Assembly (NCBI RefSeq): GCF_963678635.1
Contig: NC_087069.1
Coordinates: forward strand, 8,006,633 to 8,070,632
DNA from: Symsagittifera roscoffensis
Lineage: Eukaryota; Xenacoelomorpha; Acoela; Convolutidae
Reading direction: 5' to 3'
DNA length: 64,000 bases
Shown in pieces: positions 36,690 to 46,589 of this stretch (position 1 is the stretch's first letter; the number at the start of each line of letters is the position of its first letter). The position numbers and the translations under genes are program-made. The notes beneath the pieces were generated by a model. That model did no database searches. It had not been told where the DNA came from and worked only from the letters and a program-made list of their open reading frames with translations.

Positions 36690-38620
36690 TTTTAATTGAA
36701 TGGGTGTAAACTTAACGGGTAACTTCTTTCTTAGTTTTGTAGAATGCATACTTTTGTTTTAATCCAGCTACGAAGCTTAAAAGAATCAAATAATCCAGTA
36801 ATCCTATTTCTCTTTGTGACATCTAATTTAAAGCATTTTTTGTTCAAATAATTTGCCTTGTAGCTTGCATGATTTCTCTGAAATCGAGCTCCGATGCTTG
36901 GCTAAAATGAATCTCCCATAATTGACCGGCTGTTTTTTGTCCACAGCTAACAATTGATTGGGTACAAACGTAATACCTTTTCATAGTTTTGCAGACTGCA
37001 TAACTTTGTTTCAAAAGATGCTCAGCAAAATTCCTCAATCCAAAAGGTTTTTTCTGTTGACAACTAACTTATTGCTTTTTATCCAAGGAATTTGCTCTTT
37101 GCTTGCTTGATTTCTGTGAAATCAAGCTCCGATGTTCGGCTAGATTGAAACTCTCATAATTCACTGGCTTTATTTGTTCACAACTTTTAATAAAATGGTA
37201 ACTTCTTTCTTAGTTTTGTAGGTTCCATTGTTTTGTTTTAATCCAGCTATGAAGCTTAGAAAAATCAAACAATCCTGTTTCTATGTGTGACATCTAATTT
37301 AAAGCATTTTTTGTTCAATTAATTTGCCTTGTAGCTTGCATGATTTCTCTGAAACCGAGCTCCGATGCTTGGCCAAAATGAATCTCCCATAATTGACCGG
37401 CTGTTTTTTGTTCACAGCTAACAATTGATTGGGTACAATTTTTTTTATCTTTTCATAGTTTCGCAGACTGCTTGGTTTTGTTTGAAAAGATGCTCAGCAA
37501 AATTGCTCATCCAAATGGTTTTTTCTGTTGACAACTAACTTATTGCTTTTTATTCAAAGATTATGCTCTCTACTTGCTTGATTTCTGTGAAATCAAGCTC
37601 CGATGTTCGCCTAGATTGAAACTCTCATAATTGACTGGCTGTTTTTGTCCACAACTATTAATGGAATGGCTGTAAACTTAACTGGTAACTTCTTTCTTAG
37701 TTTTGTAGAATGCATACTTTTGTTTTAATCCAGCTACGAAGCTTAAAAGAATCAAATAATCCAGTAATCCTATTTCTCTTTGTGACATCTAATTTAAAGC
37801 ATTTTTTGTTCAAATAATTTGCCTTGTAGCTTGCATGATTTCTCTGAAATCGAGCTCCGATGCTTGGCTAAAATGAATCTCCCATAATTGACCGGCTGTT
37901 TTTTGTCCACAGCTAACAATTGATTGGGTACAAACGTAATACCTTTTCATAGTTTTGCAGACTGCATAACTTTGTTTCAAAAGATGCTCAGCAAAATTCC
38001 TCAATCCAAAAGGTTTTTTCTGTTGACAACTAACTTATTGCTTTTTATCCAAGGAATTTGCTCTTTGCTTGCTTGATTTCTGTGAAATCAAGCTCCGATG
38101 TTCGGCTAGATTGAAACTCTCATAATTTACTGGCTTTATTTGTTCACAACTTTTAATAAAATGGTAACTTCTTTCTTAGTTTTGTAGGTTGCATTGTTTT
38201 GTTTTAATCCAGCTATGAAGCTTAGAAAAATCAAACAATCCTGTTTCTATGTGTGACATCTAATTTAAAGCATTTTTTGTTCAATTAATTTGCCTTGTAG
38301 CTTGCATGATTTCTCTGAAACCGAGCTCCGATGCTTGGCCAAAATGAATCTCCCATAATTGACCGGCTGTTTTTTGTTCACAGCTAACAATTGATTGGGT
38401 ACAATTTTTTTTATCTTTTCATAGTTTTGCAGACTGCTTGGTTTTGTTTGAAAAGATGCTCAGCAAAATTGCTCATCCAAATGGTTTTTTCTGTTGACAA
38501 CTAACTTATTGCTTTTTATTCAAAGATTATGCTCTTTACTTGCTTGATTTCTGTGAAATCAAGCTCCGATGTTCGCCTAGATTGAAACTCTCATAATTGA
38601 CTGGCTGTTTTTGTCCACAA
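36690..38620. repeat. 966-bp higher-order block, two copies
   Basis: Positions 36721 and 37687, and 36844 and 37810, pair at a distance of 966 bp (eight sub-monomers) in near-identical sequence. Confidence 0.8.
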
Positions 38621-38739
38621 CTATTAATGGAATGGCTGTAAACTTAACTAATAACTTCTGTCTTAGTTTTGTAGGTTGCATAGTTTTGTTTTAATCCAGC
38701 TGAGAAGCTTAAAAAAATCAAATAATTCAATAATCCTCT

Positions 38740-40560
38740 TTCTCTTTGTGACATCTAATTTAACGCATTTTTTGTTCAAATAATTCGCCTTGTAGCTGGC
38801 ATGGTTTCTCTGAAATCGAGCTCCGATGCTTGGCTAAAATGAATCTCCCATAATTGACCGGCTGTTTTTTGTCCACAGCTAACAATTGATTGGGTACAAA
38901 CTTTATATCTTTTCATATTGTTGCAGACTGCATAACTTTGTTTGAAAAGATGCTCAGCAAAATTCCTCAATCCAAAAGGTTTTTTCTGTTGACAACTAAC
39001 TTATTGCTTTTTATCCAAAGTTTATGCTCTTTGCTTGCTTGATTTCTGTGAAATTAAGCTCCAATGTTTGGCTAGATTGAAACTCTCATAATTGACTGGC
39101 TGTTTTTGTTCACAACTTTTGATAAAATGGGTGTAAACTTAACTGGTAACTTCTTTCTCAGTTTTGTAGTTTGCATTGTTTTGTTTTAATCCAGCTACGA
39201 AGCTTAGAAAAATCAAATAATGCTATTTCTCTGTGTGACATCTAATTTAAAGCATTTTTTGTTCAGTTTTTTTTGCCTTGTAGCTTGCACGATTTCTCTG
39301 AAATCGAGCTCCGATGCTTGGCCAAAATGAATCTCACATAATTGACCGGCTGTTTTTTGTCCACAGCTAACAATTGATTGGGTACAAACTTTATATCTTT
39401 TCATATTTTTGCAGACTGCATAACTTTGTTTGAAAAGATGCTCAGCAAAATTCCTCAATCCAAAAGGTTTTTTCTGTTGACAACTAACTTATTGCTTTTT
39501 ATCCAAAGTTTATGCTCTTTGCTTGCTTGATTTCTGTGAAATTAAGCTCCAATGTTTGGCTAGATTGAAACTCTCATAATTGACTGGCTGTTTTTGTTCA
39601 CAACTTTTGATAAAATGGGTGTAAACTTAACTGGTAACTTCTTTCTCAGTTTTGTAGTTTGCATTGTTTTGTTTTAATCCAGCTACGAAGCTTAGAAAAA
39701 TCAAATAAAGCTATTTCTCTGTGTGACATCTAATTTAAAGCATTTTTTGTTCAATTTTTTTTGCCTTGTAGCTTGCACGATTTCTCTAAAATCGAGCTCC
39801 GATGCTTGGCCAAAATGAATCTCCCATAATTGACCGGCTGTTTTTTGTCCACAGCTAACAATTGATTGGGTACAAACTTTATATCTTTCCATATTTTTGC
39901 AGACTGCATAACTTTGTTTGAAAAAATGCTCAGCAAAATTCCTCAATCCAAAAGGTTTTTTCTGTTGACAACTGACTTATTGCTTTTTATCCAAAGTTTA
40001 TGCTCTTTGCTTGCTTGATTTCTGTGAAATTAAGCTCCAATGTTTGACTAGATTGAAACTCTCATAATTGACTGGCTGTTTTTCTTCACAACTTTTGATA
40101 AAATGGGTATAAACTTAACTGGTAACTTCTTTCTCATTTTTGTAGGTTGCATTGTTTTGTTTTAATCCAGCTACGAAGCTTAGAAAAATCAACTAATGCT
40201 ATTTCTCTGTGTGACATCTAATTTAAAGCATTTTTTGTTCAGTTTTTTTTGCCTTGTAGCTTGCAAGTTTTCTCTGAAATCGAGCTCCGATGCTTGGCCA
40301 AAATGAATCTCCCATAATTGACCGGCTGTTTTTTGTCCACAGCTAACAATTGATTGGGTACAAACTTTATATCTTTTCATATTTTTGCAGACTGCATAAC
40401 TTTGTTTGAAAAGATGCTCAGCAAAATTCTTCAATCCAAAAGGTTTTTTCTGTTGACAACTAACTTATTGCTTTTTATCCAAAGATTATGCTCTTTGCTT
40501 GCTTGATTTCTGTGAAATCAAGCTCCGTCGTTCGCCTAGATTGAAACTCTCATAACTGAC
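38740..40560. repeat. 488-bp units, four tandem copies
   Basis: Equivalent positions at 39213, 39701 and 40189 are exactly 488 bp apart, and the unit to their left also matches. A TTTTTTTTGCC stretch marks these copies. Confidence 0.8.
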
Positions 40561-41889
40561 TGGCTGGTTTTGTCCACAACTTTTAATTGAATGGCTGTAA
40601 ACTTAAATGATAACTTCTTTCTTAGTTTTGTAGGTTGCATACTTTTGTTTTAATCCAGCTACGAAGCTTAAAAAAATCAAATAATTCAATAATCCTATTT
40701 CTCTTTGTGACATCTAATTTAAAGCATTTTATGTTCAAATAATTTGCCTTTTAGTTTGCATGATTTCTCTGAAATCGAGCTCCGATGCTTGGCTAAAATC
40801 AATCTCCCATTTTAAATTAGATAAAATTGACCGGCTGTTTTTTGTCCACAGCTAAACATCGATTGGGTGCAAACCTAACTCTCAATATCTTTCTTAGTTT
40901 TGTAGGTTGCATTTTTTGTGTTTTAGTCCAGCTACTAACCCAGCAATTTCTTTTTTTATGTTGCAGACTGCATAACACTTTGAAACGACACTTAGCAAAG
41001 CTCATGAAACCAAAATTTTTTTTATTGCTGTCATCTCATTTATTTTTTGCTTGCTTGATTTCTGTGAACTCAAGCGATGCTCGGCTATTTTGAATTTCTC
41101 CCAAGTAAACTGGCTGTTTTTGTCCACAGCTTACAATTGAATAGGTGCAAACTAACTCTTAACTTCATTTCTTAGTTTTATTGGCTGCATATTTTTGTTT
41201 GAATCCAGCTACGAAGCATAGAAGAATCCATCAATCCAAAAATTTTATTTCTATCTGATGACATCAAATGTATTGCAATTTTTGTTCAAGTAGTTTGCCA
41301 TGTAGAGTTCCTGTTTTCTCCGAAATCGAGATCTGATGTTTGGCTAAACTGAAACTCTCATATATGACTAGCTGTTTTTGTCCACATCTAACAATCAACT
41401 GAGAGCAAACTTAACTCCTGCAAACTTAACGCTTAACTTCATACTAGTTTTGAAGGTTGCTTATTTTTGAAAATCCAGCTACGAAGTTCTAAAGAATCCA
41501 TTATTCAAATAATCCTATTTTTTTAATGCTTAACTTCATTCTTAGTTTTGAAGGTTGCATATTTTTCAAAATCCAGCTACGAAGTTTAGAAGAATCCATT
41601 ATTCCAATAATCCTATTTTGTGACATCGAAGCTTAAAAGAATCCCTCAATTCAAAAATCTTATTTCTATCTGATGACAAATAATGTAATACAATTTTTGT
41701 TCAATTTTTATGCCTTGTAGATTGCCTGATTTCTCCGCAATCGAGCTCCGATGTTTGTTTAAACTGTAACTCCCATTTATGAATGGCTGTTTTTCTCCAC
41801 ATTTAACAATCATTTGGGTGCAAACTTCATTCTTGCAAACTTAACTCTTAACTTCAGTCTTTGTTTTGAAGGTTGCATAATTTTTAAAA

Positions 41890-41915
41890 TATAGGAAGCT
41901 ACGAAGCTTCCTATA
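41890..41915. repeat. Perfect 11-bp inverted repeat near the right edge of array 1
   Basis: Arm TATAGGAAGCT, loop ACGA, arm AGCTTCCTATA. The right arm and loop match the usual m3 words (GCTACGAAGCTT). The left arm is unusual for the array. Confidence 0.75.
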
Positions 41916-42115
41916 CCCAATAATCCTTTTTCTCTTTGTGACATCGATCTTAAAGCAATTTTTGTTCAATTAGTTTGCTTTTTAGCTTGCATTGTTTCTC
42001 TCAAATTGAGCTCTGATGCTCTGCTAAACTGAATCTCTCATAATTGACTGGCCGTTTCTGTCCACAGCTAACAATTGATTGGGTACAAACTTCATATCTT
42101 TTATCAATTTTGCAT

Positions 42116-42378
42116 CAATTCAAAAACTCCGTTGTAGCTCCGGTTCATTAGCTAAGGACTCCTTTTTTGTGCAAGTGGAATATAATGATTTTCAGTTCGA
42201 GTCATTTTCCACGGCGCGAACCGGCGAGTTTTTGTTCCGACCACTAATTGTGAGTAGAAGAATGGTCATGTGGAAAGAGCTTTGTTTTAAACGCAATCAT
42301 CAGATGCCACAAGGAATCATCGCGTCGGAAAATATCGAGTGGTGTATCATGTCGAACATTTTCAGTGGGATTTTTTAA
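42116..42378 (+). other. Unrecognised open frame joining the last satellite repeat
   Basis: A frame opened inside the last repeat (42079) continues to the stop at 42376-42378 through non-repeat sequence that looks protein-like, for example FFVQVEYNDFQFESFSTA and TGEFLFRPLIVSRRMV. No family was recognised. It may be an exon fragment or a transposon piece captured at the array edge. Confidence 0.25.
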
Positions 42379-42904
42379 ACGCTGATGGCAATTCATGTCG
42401 TTTTAGTGTCGAGAGATGCGGTTTTTGTAATTTTGGTTTCTAGGCCAATTTAGAGTCAATAAGACGTTTCTTGAAAGAATTCAGAAAAAAATACGGCAAA
42501 TGAATGCAGTTCTGTTTTTCGAAGACGTCCACGCACTCCTAAAATTCGCCATCATATTTTTAATGCAGCTATAAAGGGTAATCGGCAACTTGAATAAAAG
42601 TAACGATTAAAATAAACGGCCAAAAAGTTTAAGCTCATTTCATATTTTACTAAAGACAAAAATTTAAAAGACCACGGAGAGTTGCATCAGGCCGGATTGG
42701 CATCATGATAGTGATCTACTTATATACACTTTCCTAGCTACTTATACAATTTATACCACAGGTCAGATGACCTTGAGAAATACGGGCAGTCCGTATTGCT
42801 AAGGGCAGAACATGTGCAGAACTGAGAAAAAAGGTTATGTTTCAGTTTACTTCTACTTTCTTATTGAGTTATCACCTTAGTCGCCAATCCGTATGGATTT
42901 AATA

Positions 42905-43515
42905 CAGATCATACAGCACGGTATGACACGGCGCAGCCGGCAGCATACAAAAATCCGCTGAGCATCCCACCATTCTGGCAGAACGCAAGGACGGAACCGC
43001 CAATGGAATGGTCAAAATAGACAGCCATGATGGAGATGGCCATCCTGGTTAAAGGCGGTATACAAGTGCGAACTCTACTTCATGCAAGACCACCAATTAT
43101 AGAACCAACGTAACCACTTTATGAAATGGAAATTAACGGTGAAACTGAGGCGGAAATGAGATATACGAAATCGGGAGAAAAAGGTCAACTGGGAAAGTCA
43201 AACAGCAAGAGTTCGAGAAAGAGGACAACTTAGCAACAATTTCCCATGGGACGAAGCAGATGCCAAGGTGAGAAGCTAATTCTTCTTGTGTTTAGGGGTG
43301 ATGGCCAAAGGCAGCTACAACAAAACCCCCAGGACTTGAGTTACACACAATATCCACTAAAGAGTTGATCCAGATACTGGAAGACATTTTAGTCACAACG
43401 CGGATAATTGCCTTCGAAAGATACAACTTCATCTGCCGAAAACAACAGAAAAACGAATCACTGGAACAATTCCATGCGGATTTAGTAGATCGTCGACTGT
43501 TTGCTAGAGAAAATT
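42905..43515 (+). mobile_element. Gag-like fragment of a Ty3/Gypsy-type retroelement, frameshifted
   Basis: In several plus-strand frames the region reads as a retroelement gag: an IPPFWQNA...EPPMEWSK stretch near 42965, then ARPPIIEPT near 43090, and ILVTTRIIAFERYNF with a following KNESLEQFHADLVD near 43390-43490. The last resembles the conserved capsid helices of Gypsy-type gag. Stops and frame changes break it, and no protease, reverse transcriptase or integrase follows. Assignment to Ty3/Gypsy rests on motif resemblance only. Confidence 0.55.
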
Positions 43516-44465
43516 ATTTTTTTTATATCACTATGATATAAATAGTCTTAATGTTTTGCACGGTTCTAGAAATGAGAATTTTTCTTTGTATATTTATTAG
43601 TTCCTAAATAGTTTTCGGAGAACTAAGTGTTTTCTCCTCCGTTCCTACTCTCCACGTACACCTCATGTTTGGTCTAGTAAAAAAACATGTGTCCTGTGTG
43701 TCTAAGATCTGCGGATAGAGATCCGGCTGGACCTTGTTTTTTATCGGGCTTTGAAATTTTTCTCACTTTTTTCAGCTCATGGACGTATTAATACCCACGT
43801 AAAGTTCTGCGTAGTTACCGCTTGGTAGGTTTTGTGTTTGCGCTAATTTAACGCTAAGTCTTATATTTCGAATTTATTCATCAAATTGAATATCAATCCG
43901 CTTCGCCTCTGCGTTCAATTGATTGAGTGATTCGTCCTTGCATCCAAGTGAAGTTTTTATTGCGTCGTCTCGTCTAAGTCGGTCATTGAAACCATTTGAC
44001 ACTCGGAGGTTTTAGTTGACACTGGTTTTTGTGAATTACCGTAGTAGCGGCGTCTGTTTTTTCTTTTCATTATCTCGAAAAGAAGGGTTGATTTTGGTTT
44101 CATTGATAAAGATATAAGCCATTGATATAAATGATTATATAGAGCTAAATTTTGATGACTAGCGGATGTCTTTAATAACGTGACTTTAAAATTCATTTTA
44201 ATTTTGCCTAAAAACTCCTCGACAATTTTGATTGTGTATTTTACTTTTTATACTGTGGTGGTATCTTTTTTTGGGTTGAAAAATTGACCGTATATAAGGC
44301 TCCATCTGTCGAGCAATTGGAATGGACCTTTGCTATGAACCTCACTGAGTCATGAATTGATAAGAGGAGGAGTTTCTGTCAATGAGTTTCTGTCCATCCT
44401 TGTTCTGGTACTCGAAAATCATAATAACAATTCAGATCATAAGCTTATTAGCAACTAATAAGTTA
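43516..44465. other. Intergenic DNA with no recognised gene
   Basis: It holds a 9-bp perfect palindrome (TTTATATCA, loop CTA, TGATATAAA) near 43530 and a 79-codon minus-strand frame (43957-44196) with no recognisable domain. Confidence 0.4.
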
Positions 44466-44530
44466 CGGCGAATACGGGCGCGATACTCCAAACCTCTAGG
44501 TCGTTGGTTCGAATGCGACTCATAGTAAAA
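44466..44530 (+). mobile_element. tRNA-like fragment, possible SINE head
   Basis: GGTTCGAATGC (44516-44526) matches the RNA polymerase III B-box consensus and sits in a weak T-arm (GTTGG/GCGAC around a TTCGAAT loop). No clean acceptor stem or A box was found. Low certainty. Confidence 0.25.
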
Positions 44531-45039
44531 ATTTGACTATCTCGAAGGTTTTCTTACTTCTATTTCATTTTATAGAGCTGCTTTGTGCCGTTATCTCGCG
44601 AGTGTTTGCGTAGCAAAGCGTCGCCTCTGTGTTATTTTAAGTATCGGATAAAACGTTCATGCGTCTTTAAATTATCAGGGGTTTTCACTCGCCTTACTCT
44701 TTGGTCCCAAGTTTCCTTTGCAAACCACAACTTTTCTATTTTCGATATGTTTTCTATATAATCGGTCAACAGTCCATTTTATGAGATCATTAAAAAGCTG
44801 TTTTGCGATTTACCAAAAGTTTTTCGTAGCTCTGTTGATTGCAAATTTTGGATTTTCAATTTTACATTTTGATTTAGATTGAGTTCAAAAAAAAGTTAAT
44901 CGGCCCTAATAAAATCTTTTAGATGATGAATAAACATGTACATCAGGCATCAATACTTACAACAATTAATGAATTTTTAATTGTTCTTCCGGAAAACTAA
45001 AATTGGGAGAATAGCTTTGTAATGACTATTTATTCACGA

Positions 45040-45250
45040 GGGAAAGGACCAGCATACAAGATGTACAGCTCACCACGGGAAGCCGGTGTTATGTCCCTGT
45101 TTAAGAACTAAATCCTCCATTTTTTGGTTATTTTTCTTGGCTGGTTAATGTTGCTTCACCCTCAAGCAACGAGCACGGAACATGGTGGGCCTCGAACATC
45201 CGACCTTCGATTGTGAGGTGGAGACCTAACCACTTCACCACCGCTCCCCT
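45040..45250 (-). mobile_element. tRNA-derived SINE-like element
   Basis: The minus strand of 45176-45248 reads GGGAGCGGTGGTGAAGTGGTTA (A-box-like), then a CCTCACAAT anticodon-loop-like segment and TGTTCGAGGCC (B-box-like). This order resembles tRNA-Val(CAC). The anticodon stem does not pair properly, so this is a tRNA-derived SINE or pseudogene rather than a working tRNA. The body may continue to lower coordinates. Confidence 0.55.
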
Positions 45251-45564
45251 AAGCCAAAGCATGCAAAATAAGATTTTCGTGAAACAAAATGGGTCCGGAA
45301 TACAATATTTGAGTCAATTACAGTTTTGATTTTCGTATATGGCGGTTTCAGCTGGCTGAAGTTTTACCCTAAGCAGCTGTTGATTCCCCTCAATTGTTAA
45401 TTCCTATGAACTGATTTTGTGCTCCCCCAGTTTTCCTATGAATTCAAAAGCAACTGTTTCAAATCTATCCGATGTTTTTTGAAACCTCGTATTCCGTTTT
45501 TTCTTTCTTACGAATTGTATACAGCGAGCTGAGTGGTAAACGAGACAAACAGAGAATTGGAAAT

Positions 45565-45603
45565 CGTAGTTCAATTTTTTCCAGAAGTTTGAATGTTTTG
45601 ACG
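45565..45603 (+). promoter_or_regulatory. Splice acceptor 19 nt before the MRPL28 start codon
   Basis: TCAATTTTTTCCAG (AG 45583-45584) precedes a 19-nt leader and ATG at 45604. The open frame extends upstream to 45472, but that part crosses the acceptor and is not conserved-looking. Confidence 0.55.
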
Positions 45604-46479
45604 ATGGGAATCCGCCCTTACTTGCCAATTCCAAGAAAGAGTTTCTTCCGAACTTCGAGGTTTCCAGGTCCCTACGATCACTTCTTCGACGCCTTCGGAA
45701 ACCCTGTGGAAGGAATATTTTCAAAACTGCCCAAATTTTACACAGACCTGCTTAGACCCCGACCTCCGCCCAACCGAAATTGGGAAGTTCCCAGAAACCC
45801 AAATCATATAGTGCCAAAAGGCGCAAATAAACCATGGATTGAGAAAACGTATAAACAGGCACTGTCACCTATCCCTGTTTTCTTTCCGAAAAGGTCCAGG
45901 AAAGAATTGTGGGGAGGCGAGGGATTGATTTTTGGGTTCAGGCAACGCGACAGATATGAAAGACCTCATAGAACAATTTGGCACCCGAAATTAGTGCACT
46001 GGACCTGTTACAGCGAAATTCTGGATCGAAGTTTTGAAACGATAGTATCGGATACAACTTTGGATTTAATTGACGAAAACGAAGGATTTGATTTTTATAT
46101 TCTCAAAACACCGCCACATGAGTTGTTGTCGGATTTCGCATTGACTATAAAAGGAGATATTCTAAAGGCTCTAGCGAAGGAATCTTATTGGCTGAACGAT
46201 TCTAAACAGTTTGAATTCATTAAAGAGAAATATAAAGACTACGTTATACCCTATGAGCAAGCAGAATGGTATGGTTTGAAGCCGGAAGAGGCTATTTTTA
46301 AGTACCAACTTTCTCAGAATTTTGACTACAGACCTCTAAAAGAAGTTTTTGCTGACGAAGATGCAAATGGAGATTTGACAAGTGGAATAAATTATAATCA
46401 AACATTGATGAAAAACTATGATGCAAAGAAAGAGAATGCTAGTTTGGTTACAAAATTTCGAAAGTTTTTCAGAGTTTAA
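45604..46479 (+). CDS. MRPL28: Mitochondrial large-subunit ribosomal protein bL28m
   Basis: Predicted 291 aa in one exon; human MRPL28 is about 256 aa. It is a structural protein of the mitochondrial 39S/large ribosomal subunit. Family hallmarks appear in order: PIPVFFPKRSRKELWGGEG, then a W.PKLVHWTCYSEILD stretch, TLDLIDENEGFDFYILKTP, and KYKDYVIPYEQAEWYGL followed by EEAIFKY. All align well with the vertebrate protein. The N-terminus (1-60) is basic and Pro-rich, compatible with mitochondrial targeting. ATG at 45604 is chosen because of the acceptor just upstream; the longer frame from 45472 is less likely. PQBP1 starts 110 nt after the stop. Confidence 0.93.
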   Translation: MGIRPYLPIPRKSFFRTSRFPGPYDHFFDAFGNPVEGIFSKLPKFYTDLLRPRPPPNRNWEVPRNPNHIVPKGANKPWIEKTYKQALSPIPVFFPKRSRKELWGGEGLIFGFRQRDRYERPHRTIWHPKLVHWTCYSEILDRSFETIVSDTTLDLIDENEGFDFYILKTPPHELLSDFALTIKGDILKALAKESYWLNDSKQFEFIKEKYKDYVIPYEQAEWYGLKPEEAIFKYQLSQNFDYRPLKEVFADEDANGDLTSGINYNQTLMKNYDAKKENASLVTKFRKFFRV

Positions 46480-46564
46480 TTCTTCTAAATGCTTTCAGTT
46501 ATTGCAAAAATGTGTGTAAATCATGTGATAAAAATATGCTGCCTTGTAATCTGATGAAAGATTG

Positions 46565-46589
46565 TACGTTTTGTTTTTCAGATTAAGTT
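46565..46589 (+). promoter_or_regulatory. Splice acceptor 8 nt before the PQBP1 start codon, inside a 110-nt intergenic gap
   Basis: TACGTTTTGTTTTTCAG (AG 46580-46581), then ATTAAGTT, then ATG at 46590. It is the strongest pyrimidine tract of the five genes. With only 100 nt from the MRPL28 stop there is little room for a promoter plus a 5' exon. Confidence 0.65.

Larger units (their letters stand above)
11085..42115. repeat. ~31-kb higher-order satellite array (array 1)
   Basis: The array is built from four related sub-monomers. In the unit starting near 18132 these begin at about 18132, 18241, 18376 and 18495, and the next unit starts at 18626, so lengths alternate ~109/135/119/131 bp and the unit is 494 bp. 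Each starts with a [GC]TTGCAT-like word after a T-rich (G/C)NAG: m1 ACTGCATAACTTTG, m2 CTTGCTTGATTTCTG, m3 GTTGCATA.TTTTG, m4 CTTGCATGATTTCTCTG. Each then carries a GCTNCG.TGCT.GG-like core. m1 resembles m3, and m2 resembles m4. Short open frames of 60-99 codons recur on both strands in register with the repeat but have no domain. The edges (11.1-11.4 and 40.8-42.1 kb) are the most diverged. Confidence 0.9.

Noticed and set aside
11085-42115. Many 60-99-codon open frames on both strands of array 1 (for example a plus-strand family at 20323, 21074, 21825, 23047 and a minus-strand family at 36844, 37810, 38776)
   Set aside because: They recur only because the repeat recurs, end at the same repeat stops, exist in competing frames on both strands, have no recognisable domain and are biased by T-rich composition.
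11085-42115. Array 1 as a CRISPR array, an SL RNA gene array or a 5S rDNA array
   Set aside because: Repeats are ~120-500 bp with no short-repeat/spacer pattern. No SL-type exon with a GT donor followed by a convincing Sm site was found, although AUUUUUG-like words occur. No 5S-like internal control region was seen.
11085-42115. Hammerhead-type ribozyme motifs in the satellite
   Set aside because: CTGATGA occurs only in a couple of edge monomers (near 41.26 and 41.67 kb), without the matching GAAA core and stems.
43957-44196. 79-codon minus-strand frame
   Set aside because: It looks somewhat protein-like at its end, but has no family match, no clear splice context and no neighbour to support it.
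45176-45248. Functional tRNA-Val gene on the minus strand
   Set aside because: A- and B-box-like words and a CAC-like loop are present, but the anticodon stem has several mismatches; a SINE or pseudogene fits better.
45404-45724. 106-codon minus-strand frame opposite MRPL28
   Set aside because: Shadow of the MRPL28 coding region and its leader; no domain.
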